Shown: piece after piece, positions 32,767 through 41,978 of the stretch
Layout of the letters: every line of letters starts with the position of its first letter
How positions within the stretch are numbered: position 1 is the first letter of the stretch
Translations under genes and position numbers: made by a program
Notes under the pieces: model-generated
The model's database searches: none
What the model saw: only the letters and a program-made list of their open reading frames with translations
Told to the model about the DNA's origin: nothing
From: Sphingomonas populi
Lineage (GTDB): Bacteria; Pseudomonadota; Alphaproteobacteria; Sphingomonadales; Sphingomonadaceae
DNA length: 64,000 bases
Assembly: GCF_004208535.1 (NCBI RefSeq)
Contig: NZ_SGIS01000015.1
Location: 1-64,000 of the forward strand
Direction of reading: 5' to 3'

Positions 32767-34013
32767 TCGCCGATCTTCCGTGCCGTCGTGTTGGCTATGT
32801 CGGTGAGGCCCATCACTGCGGCCGTCACCAAGGCAGCGCGGTGTTCCTGTAGAAGAGCGATGGATGCCTGTGTGACGGCCTTCATCCTCTTCTCCAGCTT
32901 TATAGCCTGCTCTATGGCTTCCTGGAGCTTCATGCCCGGAACCGGGATTTTCTCCTTCGCGAGGCGGCCGGTGTTAAGCGGACGGTTTCGTCCAGCAGAT
33001 CCGCGCGACGCCTCGTTGAGCAGGAAGTCGCCGAAGTTCGTTCGCAGAAGTCCTGTCAGATACGCAGACTTCACGCCGTTCTCACCCCGGTAAATCGGGT
33101 AGCGGTGGGAGACCACGCATCCTTCCTCATCTGAGCTGGCGAGAGCCACCGCGCCCTCCCATGCGAACTGTCCGCTGATGATGAGGTCGTCTTCCTTGAC
33201 GAAGAAGAAGTCGGAGTCGCCCATGCCTTCCTCGTCGGTGGCGGGCTTCTTAAATATTCCCCGCCCTCGGTTGTAGAGGCCCAAGCGCACTAGGTTGGTG
33301 TGCTCCGACAGTGTCGCGGGCCGGTGGATTCGACGGGTGACGTGTTCGAAGCGAACACGCGGGACGTCGCTATCGGAGATGGCCCTGTCCACCAGCGCCT
33401 CAATACGCGCGGCCGAGCAGCGTAGGAACTGCTCCTTCTTCTCAATCAGCAGATCAATCTTGCCTGTCTCCCGATCGAGGAAGGCGGCAATCTCGCGTTG
33501 TTCATCTATCGGCGGGACGGGTAGGACGATCTGCCTGAACTGCTCCCAGTAGAGGCGCTTCCGAAAGTCGGCGATGCCCTTCGATCCGCGGTGCATCTCC
33601 CCGATGTAGATCGGCGTCCGCAGAAGGTACTGATAATACGCGCTGTGGATTTCGCCCGTTGGTTTCGCGACCACGTAGGCGGGGCTCACGGCGCCATCCA
33701 CCGTCGAAACGCCTACGGCGCCCTGCCACGCGCGCATCATGTTGTATGCTAGGTATCCGGGACGCACCCTCTTGTAGGCGGAGCGGTCCTCGATCAGGAC
33801 GGTCTTCCGGTCGCGCTCCTCCGCCGACAGTTCGTGCTGCGATATGCCGCTGTGGATGGATACCGAGAGCACCGGTAGATCGTCATTGTTGCGCTCCGAC
33901 ACCTGTTGGAACAGGAGACCAGCTCGGCGCTGCCGCCAGCCATGGGGCAGAACGCCTATTGGACTGGCGGCCGTATGCGACGGGGGCGGCGGCAACATGT
34001 CTGACGGGGTCAC
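32763..34013 (-). CDS. hsdS: Type I restriction enzyme, S (specificity) subunit
   Basis: This is a 416-aa protein with the usual HsdS plan: target-recognition domain 1 (about 20..180), the first conserved helix ending in IDEQREIAAFLDRETGKIDL and LIEKKEQFL, target-recognition domain 2, and a second conserved helix (KEKIPVPGMKLQEAIEQAIK). The repeat helices pair with HsdM, and the two recognition domains read the two halves of the target. The start overlaps the hsdM stop by four bases. Both recognition domains are intact. The target sequence cannot be read from the protein. Confidence 0.9.
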   Translation of the reverse strand: MTPSDMLPPPPSHTAASPIGVLPHGWRQRRAGLLFQQVSERNNDDLPVLSVSIHSGISQHELSAEERDRKTVLIEDRSAYKRVRPGYLAYNMMRAWQGAVGVSTVDGAVSPAYVVAKPTGEIHSAYYQYLLRTPIYIGEMHRGSKGIADFRKRLYWEQFRQIVLPVPPIDEQREIAAFLDRETGKIDLLIEKKEQFLRCSAARIEALVDRAISDSDVPRVRFEHVTRRIHRPATLSEHTNLVRLGLYNRGRGIFKKPATDEEGMGDSDFFFVKEDDLIISGQFAWEGAVALASSDEEGCVVSHRYPIYRGENGVKSAYLTGLLRTNFGDFLLNEASRGSAGRNRPLNTGRLAKEKIPVPGMKLQEAIEQAIKLEKRMKAVTQASIALLQEHRAALVTAAVMGLTDIANTTARKIGE

Positions 34014-36022
34014 GAGGCGACATCCTGTAGGAGGGCCGCTATGCTGGCTTCGATCGTCTTCAGTTCTGCCGACAGTTCCTCAAGGGGCCGAGGTGCCTTG
34101 TAGCGATAGAAGTAGCGGTTAAAGTTGATCTCGTAGCCCACGCGACCAACCCCCTTGTCCGCGTGGTCGCGATAGCTCTGATCAACCCAGGCATCGTCGG
34201 CATACGGGGTGACCTCGCGGCCGAAGAATTCGACCCAGTGCTCCTTCAGCGGAACGAGCTCGTAGTCCCTTAGCTCTAGATCGGCCTCCGGGGCACCTTG
34301 ATCGTCGAGACAGACGGTGGCCTGTTCGTCGCGCGCGGACAGCGCCGCGAGGATTGCCTTCTTAACGGGACCGCCGATCTTAATTCCGGCGCCTTTCAGC
34401 GCCTTGGCCAGTGCGTTCTCAAACGCGGGGCGATCGTTGATCCGGCTGGTCGGCAGGCGGCTTTCGACGCAGTCGATCAGGGCTTCTCGCGTCTCCGTGT
34501 CGAGCTTTAATAGGGCCTTGTCGCGGCAGAGTGCGGCGATGCCCTCTGGCGTCACCTGAAACACGAGACGGAGGGGGCGCTCGACCCTGATCTCGCGGTA
34601 GCCGAAGTCAGCGGTATCGAAGATCTTCGAGTATTCGCCCCATCCGACGGAGCCGTTCAGCATGCCGTCGAACATTCGGACGATCTCTTCCCGCGCAGCC
34701 TCGTGGATCTCGCGGCGCTTCGATCCAAGGTTTTTCCGCATGCTGCGCCAGAAACGATCGGCCGATGCGTCAATTAGCTGGACCTTACCCTGTCGGCGCT
34801 TCTCCTTGCGGTTGGTCAGGATCCAGGCGTAGGTCTGGATGCCCGTGTTGTAGAATAGGTCGGTCGGGAGCGCGATGATCGCCGCGACCAGATCCTGCTC
34901 GAACAGCCAGCGCCGGATTTCGCTTTCCCCCGAGCCTGCGCCGCCCGTGAACAAGGGGGAGCCGTTCATGACTATACCGATCTGCGACCCCAGCTCGTCG
35001 TCACGCATTTTGCCGATCATGTGCTGCAGAAACAGCAGCTGGCCATCCGATATCCGTGGCAGCCCGGCGCCAAACCGGCCCTCGTGCCCCAGATCCCTGG
35101 CTTCCACCTTGATGGGATCGGCGTATTTTTTCCAATCCACACCATAGGGCGGATTGGATACCAAATAATGGAACTTACCGTTCTTGTGGGCATCCTGCGT
35201 CAGCGTGTTGCCGAATGCGATCTGCTCAGGGTCATGCCCTGTGATGAGCATGTCCGAGCGGCAGATGGCGTAGGATTCGGGATTGATCTCCTGTCCGTAG
35301 AGTTCGACGCGGACGCTTTCGTTCAACTCCTTGATCTCGGCTTCGCAGATGGACAGGATGCCGCCCGTCCCGCATGCCGGATCATACACCGTACGGATGA
35401 CGCCACGGCCGGTCAGCGCCTTGTCGTTGGCCAGCAGAAGTTCGACGATGAGGTGGATGACCTCACGGGGGGTAAAATGCTCGCCCGCCGTCTCATTTGA
35501 CTGCTCGGAAAAGCGGCGGATCAGCTCCTCGAAGACATAGCCCATCTCAAGGTTCGATACGTCGGTCGGAGATACGTCGAGCTTCGTGAATTCCTCGAAG
35601 ACGTGCCAGAGGATTTCGGCATCGCTAAGCCGCTTCAGTGACTCCGTGAACAGGAACTTGTCGACGAATATGTCCTTCACCCCCGCAGAGAAACCCATGA
35701 CGTAGCTGACGAGGTTGCGATGAAGATCGCCGGGGTTCTGGCCCTTGATGCGGGCAAACGACAACTCAGTCGTGTTGTAGACCTTTGCGCCCGCGGCATC
35801 GAACAGGATCATATCCTTTGTCGCCCCGTCGATGCCATCGGGCAACGTGCTGGCCACGGCGATCACGTCGGCACGAGTGGGCTCAAGCAGTTGGTCGAGG
35901 CGGCGCAGGATCGTGAACGGCAGAATGATGCGGCCATAATCGGTTTGACGGAAATCGTGCCGCAACAGGTCCGCGATCCCCCACGTGAAATTCGCTAGCC
36001 GCCGGACCTTATCATTCAACAT
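34010..36022 (-). CDS. hsdM: Type I restriction enzyme, M (methyltransferase) subunit
   Basis: This is a 670-aa N6-adenine methyltransferase from ATG 36022 (AAAAAGGGGGCAG upstream; a further ATG at 36076 lacks family support). The HsdM_N-type helical start (RRLANFTWGIADLLR, RIILPFTILRRLDQLL) is followed by motif I DPACGTGG (214..221) and the catalytic NPPYG (about 297). A long C-terminal part with TGIQTYAWILTNRKEKRRQG follows. It methylates host DNA and forms the complex with HsdS and HsdR, whose genes overlap it in line. It is the first gene of the operon and lies next to the tRNA-Glu. Confidence 0.95.
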   Translation of the reverse strand: MLNDKVRRLANFTWGIADLLRHDFRQTDYGRIILPFTILRRLDQLLEPTRADVIAVASTLPDGIDGATKDMILFDAAGAKVYNTTELSFARIKGQNPGDLHRNLVSYVMGFSAGVKDIFVDKFLFTESLKRLSDAEILWHVFEEFTKLDVSPTDVSNLEMGYVFEELIRRFSEQSNETAGEHFTPREVIHLIVELLLANDKALTGRGVIRTVYDPACGTGGILSICEAEIKELNESVRVELYGQEINPESYAICRSDMLITGHDPEQIAFGNTLTQDAHKNGKFHYLVSNPPYGVDWKKYADPIKVEARDLGHEGRFGAGLPRISDGQLLFLQHMIGKMRDDELGSQIGIVMNGSPLFTGGAGSGESEIRRWLFEQDLVAAIIALPTDLFYNTGIQTYAWILTNRKEKRRQGKVQLIDASADRFWRSMRKNLGSKRREIHEAAREEIVRMFDGMLNGSVGWGEYSKIFDTADFGYREIRVERPLRLVFQVTPEGIAALCRDKALLKLDTETREALIDCVESRLPTSRINDRPAFENALAKALKGAGIKIGGPVKKAILAALSARDEQATVCLDDQGAPEADLELRDYELVPLKEHWVEFFGREVTPYADDAWVDQSYRDHADKGVGRVGYEINFNRYFYRYKAPRPLEELSAELKTIEASIAALLQDVAS

Positions 36023-36354
36023 TACGCAACTGCCCCCTTTTTGCCGGGGTATAGGATGGCGCTTACCGAACGGCAAAGACCCTGTGGTTATGCCGGTGAA
36101 GGGGCATGAGCGACTTCTTCATCCGGGGGGATAGATGGTCAGTCCCAACCGCTTCATCGGATCGTCACAACGATCCTAGATGTGAGATTTCATTGGGCTC
36201 AGCCCCCGAAGGGATCGTCAAAGAATCGAAACCGATCGCTCACGGCATGCCAAATCATGCCACCAAAGCCGTAAAGAAGTGTGGGACGGAAAGTGGGAAC
36301 AACTTTGAGCAGATCGCCGAAATCCGTACTATCTCGCCGCATTCCGCTTGACGA
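36023..36354. other. Gap between hsdM and tRNA-Glu, island edge
   Basis: About 330 bases without a supported gene. A frame of 81 codons on the plus strand shows no family. The left part must hold the hsdM promoter. This would be the right boundary of the island if it inserted at the 3' end of the tRNA. Confidence 0.4.
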
Positions 36355-36429
36355 TGGTGACCCCTACGGGATTCGAACCCGTATTTCAGCCGTGAAAGGG
36401 CCGCGTCCTAACCCTTAGACGAAGGGGCC
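36355..36429 (-). tRNA. tRNA-Glu (TTC)
   Basis: The minus strand folds as a tRNA: acceptor GGCCCCT/AGGGGTC, anticodon stem-loop CGGCC-CTTTCAC-GGCTG with anticodon TTC, T-arm GGGTTCGAATCCC, and encoded CCA (36355..36357). The 5' end is 36429 and the discriminator base is A (36358). The 3' end faces the island with hsdM, and the tRNA separates accessory from chromosomal genes, so it may have been the integration target. Confidence 0.95.
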
Positions 36430-36490
36430 ATGCCTGTTGCCGGGCGGGCGTTGGGCGCTGCTAGGGAAACACGCGCCTTCGGTCAAGTCT

Positions 36491-38257
36491 CTAATCCGCC
36501 CAGGCGGCATCGTCGAGGTGCAACTCCGCCGCTGGCCTGGCGCCCCAGTCGTCGATCTTGGCGCGTCCGGCGAGCCACAGCTTGCGGTGCGGTGGTGCGC
36601 CCAGCAGCGCTTGGCCCAGCAATGTATCGGCGGCGCGGAACGCTACGGTCTTGAGCGGCCGGCCGTCATCGCCGCTGGCGATCGCGCGAACGTGGCCGTT
36701 GCCGACGATATCGGCCTTGATGATCCGCACCGGCCCGGCGGCGATGCGTGGTGCGGGCCAGCCCATGCCGTAGGGGCCGCCGGCCTCCATCGACTCGACC
36801 AGCGCCGGGTTCACCCCACCCGGCGCGAGCAGGGCATCGACCAGCAACGCGCGGTCGCCGATCGAGCGGGTCACCGCCGCTTCGAGTCGCTCCTCCAGAA
36901 AGTCCGAGAACGCCTCCAGCCGGTCCTCCGCGATCGTCAGCCCTGCCGCCATCGCATGGCCGCCGCCCGCCACAAGAAGACCGCTGTCCTTCGCCGCCAG
37001 CACGCCGGCACCAAGATCGACGCCGGTGATCGAGCGGCCCGATCCCTTGCCGACGCCCGCATCGTCCAGCGCGATGACGATCGCGGGCCGGCCGTATTTT
37101 TCCTTGAGCCGCCCGGCGACGATACCGATCACGCCGGGATGCCAGCCGCGCCCGGCGACCACCATCACCGCGCGGTTGCCCTTGTGGACCGCGATCTCCT
37201 CTGCCGCTTCCTGCACCTGCGCCTCGATCGCGCGGCGGTCCTCGTTCAAGCGGTCGAGCTCGGCGGCGATCGCCTCGGCCTCGGCGGGGTCGCGCGTCGT
37301 CAGCAGCCGCACGCCGAGATCGGATTTGCCGACTCGCCCGCCGGCGTTGATGCGTGGCCCCAGCGCGAAGCCGAGATCGGAACACACCGCCGCGCGCTTC
37401 ATCCGCGCCGCGTCCGCCAAGGCGCCGAGGCCGATGTTACGACGTTGCCCCATCACCTTGAGGCCCTGCGCCACGAACGCGCGGTTGAGGCCCTTCAACT
37501 GCGCGACATCCGCGACGGTGCCGAGCGCAACCAGATCGAGCAGGTCGAGCAATCGTGGCTCGGCCCGGCCCGCAAAATACCCCCGCGCGCGCAGTGTCCG
37601 CACCAGCGCAGCGCCGAGCAGGAACGCCACGCCCACCGCCGCGAGGTGCCCGTGCGCCGCGCCCTCGGTCTCATCGAGTCGGTTGGGGTTCACCAAAGCA
37701 TGTGCATGCGGCAGCGCCGTCGCGCATTTGTGGTGATCGACCACGATCACATCGACTCCGGCCACGCGCGCCATCTCGAGCGCTTCGAACGCCTGCGCGC
37801 CGCAATCGACCGTGACGATCAAGCTGGCACCTTCCTGCGCCAGCCGCACCAGCGCCTCGCCCGACGGGCCATAGCCCTCCATCAGCCGGTCGGGGATATA
37901 GGCACGCGCCTCCAGCCCGAGATCGCGCAGCAGCAGGATCATCAGCGCGGCGGAGGTCGCGCCATCGACGTCGTAATCGCCGAAGATCGTCACCTGCTCG
38001 CCGGCCTGCACCGCATCGGCGAGTCGCGCGGCGGCGCGGTCCATGTCCTGGAAGATCGACGGATCGGGCATGAAGGCGCGGATGCTCGGGGAGCGGTGCG
38101 CGTCGAGCGCGTCGCGTGGGCAGCCGCGCGCGAGCAACAGATGCGTGACGAGATCGTCGGGCGCGAAACCGGGGTCGCGCGCGTCCGCCGCCAGCATCCG
38201 CCAGCGCCACGGCTGGCCGAGGATCGAGCGGGTGATGTTGAGGACGGTCGGGGTCAT
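36491..38257 (-). CDS. recJ: Single-stranded-DNA-specific exonuclease RecJ
   Basis: This is a 588-aa DHH-family 5'-3' exonuclease used in recombination, mismatch and base-excision repair. The DHH domain shows IFGDYDVDGATSAAL (DYDVDG 94..99), TVDCGAQ and IVVDHHKC (174..177). Later parts are RINAGGRVGKSDLGV and, in the DHHA1 domain, VVAGRGWHPGVIGIVAGRL and GGHAMAAG. ATG 38257 gives the usual RecJ length; the open frame upstream to 38617 has no similarity and crosses the divergent promoter region. It begins the chromosomal side next to the tRNA. Confidence 0.95.
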   Translation of the reverse strand: MTPTVLNITRSILGQPWRWRMLAADARDPGFAPDDLVTHLLLARGCPRDALDAHRSPSIRAFMPDPSIFQDMDRAAARLADAVQAGEQVTIFGDYDVDGATSAALMILLLRDLGLEARAYIPDRLMEGYGPSGEALVRLAQEGASLIVTVDCGAQAFEALEMARVAGVDVIVVDHHKCATALPHAHALVNPNRLDETEGAAHGHLAAVGVAFLLGAALVRTLRARGYFAGRAEPRLLDLLDLVALGTVADVAQLKGLNRAFVAQGLKVMGQRRNIGLGALADAARMKRAAVCSDLGFALGPRINAGGRVGKSDLGVRLLTTRDPAEAEAIAAELDRLNEDRRAIEAQVQEAAEEIAVHKGNRAVMVVAGRGWHPGVIGIVAGRLKEKYGRPAIVIALDDAGVGKGSGRSITGVDLGAGVLAAKDSGLLVAGGGHAMAAGLTIAEDRLEAFSDFLEERLEAAVTRSIGDRALLVDALLAPGGVNPALVESMEAGGPYGMGWPAPRIAAGPVRIIKADIVGNGHVRAIASGDDGRPLKTVAFRAADTLLGQALLGAPPHRKLWLAGRAKIDDWGARPAAELHLDDAAWAD

Positions 38258-38658
38258 CGCGCGCGGGGTAGGGGGCACTGCATCGCCGCGCCTTGCACCA
38301 AATCGCGGCGGGTTAACAGGCGCGCCCGCCGGTGTGGGATGAATATCACACTGCTTCGTAATCGCACCACGCAGGCGGGCGTAGGGCTGGCGCATGGCGC
38401 GATTTTGCGCGAAGGGCGCGCCGCGTTGATGAAAAGACCGCAAGGAGAGCAAGTGTTTACGGGGTTTGGCTGGCCGAACGGCAGGTCTCTCCAAAAGCAA
38501 AAGCGCTGTCATCAAAACTACACAATCCGATCCTAGCCGCGATGCAAGGGTCAGCCGCAAACACCATCGAACGCCTGTTCTTGATGAACCGGCGCGCGGT
38601 GGCGCGCGTGCGGACAAACGGCTTCGATCGCGTCGATCATTTTACCTTGGGGGTTCCC
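38258..38658. promoter_or_regulatory. Divergent intergenic region recJ / TonB receptor
   Basis: About 400 bases between the starts of recJ and the receptor gene. Frames extend into it on both strands but carry no family similarity. It should contain both promoters. No operator was recognised. Confidence 0.35.
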
Positions 38659-40974
38659 GTGTCCAACTTTACCATCCGTTCGCTTCTCTTCGTCGGCTGC
38701 GCCACCGCCGCGCTGTCGTTCGCCACTGCCGCCTCGGCGCAGGACGCGCCAGCGACCGCGACCGCCGCAGCGACCGACGGCACTTTGGGCGACATCGTCG
38801 TGACCGCCGAGCGGCGTTCGGAGAATCTCCAGAAGGTGCCGATCTCGGTCGGCGTGCTCCAGGGCAGCGACCTGCGCGACTATACCGCCGGCGGTAGCGA
38901 CACGTTGCTCGAACTCGCCAACCGCGTCCCCGGCCTCTATGCCGAGACGACCACCGGCAAGATCTTCCCGCGCTTCTACATCCGCGGCCTCGGCAATATC
39001 GATTTCTACCTCGGCGCGTCCCAGCCTGTGTCGATCATCCAGGACGACGTCGTGCTCGAGCATGTCGTGCTCAAGTCGAACCCGGTGTATGACGTCGCCC
39101 AGATCGAAGTGCTGCGCGGGCCGCAGGGCACGCTGTTCGGCCGCAACACCACCGCCGGCATCATCAAGTTCGACACCAACAAGCCGACCAACGAGTTCAC
39201 CGGCCGCGCGACCGCGTCCTACGGCACGTACAACACCGTCACGCTCGACGCGGGCGTCGGCGGGCCGATCGTCAAGGACGTGCTGAGCTTCCGCGTGTCT
39301 GGCCTGTACCAGCACCGCGATAACTGGATCACCAACACCTACACCGGCACGACCAGCGCAGACGGCACCACCGGCGGCAAGGATAAGCTGGGTGGCTTCG
39401 ACGAGAAGGACATCCGCGTCCAGCTCGAACTGACCCCGCCGGACACCGGCTTCACCGGCCTGCTCTCGGCACATGCGCGCGATTACAGCGGTACGTCGAC
39501 GATCTTCCATCGCGGCGGCATCCCCAAGGGCAGCAACGACGTAAGCAACACGCCGCGCGCGTTCGTCGGGCTCGACGAGGGCGCGGGCAACCCACAGGCG
39601 TACAAGACCTACGGCACCTCGCTGAACATGAAGAACGATTTCGGCGGCGTCACGCTGACCTCGATCAGCGCCTATGAGACCACCTCGGGCTACAGCCGTG
39701 GCGACACCGATGGCGGCGTCGCCACCAACTTCCCCGGCGGCCTGTTCTTCGGCGAGAGCCAGGGCCGGGTGCGCGATCTCGACCAGCTCACGCAGGAAGT
39801 CCGGCTGGCGAACAACAGCACCGGCCGCTTCAAATGGCAGATCGGCGGCATCTATTTCTACTCGCGTGACAACACCGAGTTCGATCAGCGCGGCTTCTTC
39901 CTGCTGCCGGGGCAGGCGGCACGCAACCCGAACAATTTCGTCCTGCTGCGCAACACCAACACGTCCTACGCTGGCTTCGGTCAGGCCAGCTATGAGATCG
40001 TCCCCAAGCTGACGATCACGGGCGGCGTGCGCGTCACCAACGACACCAAATCGACTCGCCTCGTCATCGGGCCGCACAACGCGGCTGGCGTCTCGACCTT
40101 CCCGGCGACCGCGCCGACGTTCGTCCGCCTGTCCGACACGCAGCCGAGCTGGGACGTCGCTCTCCGCTATCAGGCGAGCGACGACGTCAGCCTGTTCGCG
40201 CGCGTCGCGCACAGCTTCCGTGGGCCGACGATCCAGGGCCGCAACGCCGTGTTCAGCTCGGCGTTCGTGACGGCGGGTTCGGAAACGATCACCTCGTATG
40301 AGGCGGGCTTCAAGTCGAACCTGCTCGGCAACACGCTGCGCTTCAACGCGACCGGCTTCTACTACAAGGTCAAGAACATCCAGTTGAACGGCAACGACGC
40401 CAACAACAACGGCCTGCTGTTCAACGCCGATCAGGCGCAGGCATGGGGCGGCGAAGCGGAGCTGACCTGGCGTCCGGTGCCGAACCTGACGATGGGCCTC
40501 GGCGCGAGCGTGCTCCACACCGAGATCAACGACACGCGCGTCTACACCCCGGTTTGCAAGCTGAACGGGGTCGTCACCTGCACGGTGCTCAACCCGATGA
40601 TCAATGTCGGGGCGGCGACGCTCGCGCAGATCAACGGTAACCCGCTGCCCAACGCGCCGAAATATCAGCTCGACGGCAACGCGCGCTACGACTTCCCGCT
40701 CGGCAACGGCGGCAAGCTGTTCGTCGGCGGCGACGTGACGTTGCAGGGCTACACCAGCCTCGTGCCGTACAAGACGGTCGAATACACCACGGACGGGACG
40801 TTCGAAGCGGGCCTGAAGGCGGGCTACACCGCGCCGGAAGGGGCGTATGAGATCGCCGTGTTCACGCGCAATGTCACCAACGAGAAGAACCTCAAGGGCG
40901 TGCTCGATAACTACAATGCAGCGGTGTTCAACGATCCGCGCATCGTCGGCGTGCAGCTCAGCGGCAAGTTCTGA
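38659..40974 (+). CDS. TonB-dependent outer-membrane receptor
   Basis: This is a 771-aa receptor from GTG 38659 (TTGGGGGTT upstream). The signal peptide is SLLFVGCATAALSFATAASA, cut before QDAPA. The plug (about 40..170) begins DIVVTAERRSENLQKVPISV, with the typical EVLRGPQGTLFGRNTTAGII. The barrel follows and ends in VQLSGKF with the C-terminal Phe needed for outer-membrane assembly. The start of the plug carries the VTAERR..LQ.VP pattern typical of sphingomonad receptors for siderophores or small aromatics and sugars; the substrate cannot be read. A strong hairpin follows. Confidence 0.9.
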   Translation: MSNFTIRSLLFVGCATAALSFATAASAQDAPATATAAATDGTLGDIVVTAERRSENLQKVPISVGVLQGSDLRDYTAGGSDTLLELANRVPGLYAETTTGKIFPRFYIRGLGNIDFYLGASQPVSIIQDDVVLEHVVLKSNPVYDVAQIEVLRGPQGTLFGRNTTAGIIKFDTNKPTNEFTGRATASYGTYNTVTLDAGVGGPIVKDVLSFRVSGLYQHRDNWITNTYTGTTSADGTTGGKDKLGGFDEKDIRVQLELTPPDTGFTGLLSAHARDYSGTSTIFHRGGIPKGSNDVSNTPRAFVGLDEGAGNPQAYKTYGTSLNMKNDFGGVTLTSISAYETTSGYSRGDTDGGVATNFPGGLFFGESQGRVRDLDQLTQEVRLANNSTGRFKWQIGGIYFYSRDNTEFDQRGFFLLPGQAARNPNNFVLLRNTNTSYAGFGQASYEIVPKLTITGGVRVTNDTKSTRLVIGPHNAAGVSTFPATAPTFVRLSDTQPSWDVALRYQASDDVSLFARVAHSFRGPTIQGRNAVFSSAFVTAGSETITSYEAGFKSNLLGNTLRFNATGFYYKVKNIQLNGNDANNNGLLFNADQAQAWGGEAELTWRPVPNLTMGLGASVLHTEINDTRVYTPVCKLNGVVTCTVLNPMINVGAATLAQINGNPLPNAPKYQLDGNARYDFPLGNGGKLFVGGDVTLQGYTSLVPYKTVEYTTDGTFEAGLKAGYTAPEGAYEIAVFTRNVTNEKNLKGVLDNYNAAVFNDPRIVGVQLSGKF

Positions 40975-40980
40975 TGCCGG

Positions 40981-41008
40981 GCGGGGCCGTCCTTCGGGGC
41001 GGCCCCGC
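40981..41008. terminator. Hairpin with TTCG tetraloop between convergent genes
   Basis: GCGGGGCCGTCC (40981..40992) pairs with GGGCGGCCCCGC (40997..41008) around a TTCG tetraloop, with one mismatch. It lies six bases after the receptor stop and next to the stop of the LysR gene, so it serves both. Confidence 0.8.
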
Positions 41009-41009
41009 A

Positions 41010-41882
41010 CTACCGCGCGACGGTGGTCAACACCTCCAGAAACGCGCGCACTTTCGAACTCGACAGCCGGCGCGTGTTCTGGAGCGCCCAGATTTCGACC
41101 GACCGGCCCTCATGCGCGCCGTGCGAGACGAGCCGGCCCGTCGCCACGTCCCCGGCGACCAGCAGCTTCGGCACCAGCGCGATCCCCGCACCGCCGATGA
41201 CCGCGTCGCGCACCATCAGGAACGACGAGAAGCGTAGTCCGAAGCGCGGCGCGATCAGCCCGCCGGCGACGCGCCAGACGATGTCCGCCGGCGTGGCGAT
41301 CAGCCCGACGGCCGGCACGCGTTCGAGCGCTTCGGCGCCTTCCAGTTGTAGCGTGACCGCGACACCCGGCGCGGCGACCAGCAAGCGGTCGTCTTCGAGG
41401 ATGCGCCGCCCGACCAGCCGCTCGTCTGGGCTGGGATCGACCCGGATCACCAGATCATAATCCTCCTCGACCGGATCGACCTTGCGATCCTCCGCGACGA
41501 TTTCGAGGTCGACTTGCGGGAAGCTGCGCACGAACGCGGCGGCGATCCCCGGCAACAGTACATGCGCCAGCACGGTCGGCGCGCTCACGCGCAGCTTGCC
41601 GGTCGGCACCGCCGCTCCCGCAGCGACCGCGCGCTCCGCCTCGACGATCTCCGCCAGCGGTCCGCGCGTGCGCTCATGCAGTGCGCGGCCTTCGGCGGTG
41701 AGCCGCAAGGTTCGCGAACCGCGATCGATCAGCCGCACGCCGAGCGCCGCCTCCAGCTCGGACACCTTGCGCGACAGGGTGGCCTTGGATCGCCCGCTGT
41801 TCCGGCTGGCGCGCCCGAAGCCGCCGTGTGTCGCCACCAGATTGAAATCGGCGAGTGCGGGAAGGTCCATCGCATGTTCCAT
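41010..41882 (-). CDS. LysR-family transcriptional regulator
   Basis: This is a 290-aa regulator. The N-terminal winged helix (ALADFNLVATHGGFGRASRN, then GRSKATLSRKVSELEAALGV and RLIDRGSRTLRLTAEGRALH) is followed by a periplasmic-binding-like effector domain (about 90..285). ATG 41882 or 41870 may be the start. It is divergent from the NmrA-like gene with 96 bases between them, the classic layout in which the regulator controls its neighbour. The inducer is not visible. Confidence 0.9.
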   Translation of the reverse strand: MEHAMDLPALADFNLVATHGGFGRASRNSGRSKATLSRKVSELEAALGVRLIDRGSRTLRLTAEGRALHERTRGPLAEIVEAERAVAAGAAVPTGKLRVSAPTVLAHVLLPGIAAAFVRSFPQVDLEIVAEDRKVDPVEEDYDLVIRVDPSPDERLVGRRILEDDRLLVAAPGVAVTLQLEGAEALERVPAVGLIATPADIVWRVAGGLIAPRFGLRFSSFLMVRDAVIGGAGIALVPKLLVAGDVATGRLVSHGAHEGRSVEIWALQNTRRLSSSKVRAFLEVLTTVAR

Positions 41883-41978
41883 ATGTGATACGTTGCGTCC
41901 CGATCATGCCGCCTGCCCTCAGAAAACGGAACAGTTATCTTGCCTCCAGCGACATCGGGTCGCGGTTGGAGACACGAG

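Noticed and set aside
36106..36351. 81-codon frame next to the tRNA
   Set aside because: No family likeness; could be chance in the island edge. Left as intergenic.
38551..41010. 819-codon minus-strand frame opposite the TonB receptor
   Set aside because: Receptor motifs on the plus strand are clear; the opposite frame has no family signs.
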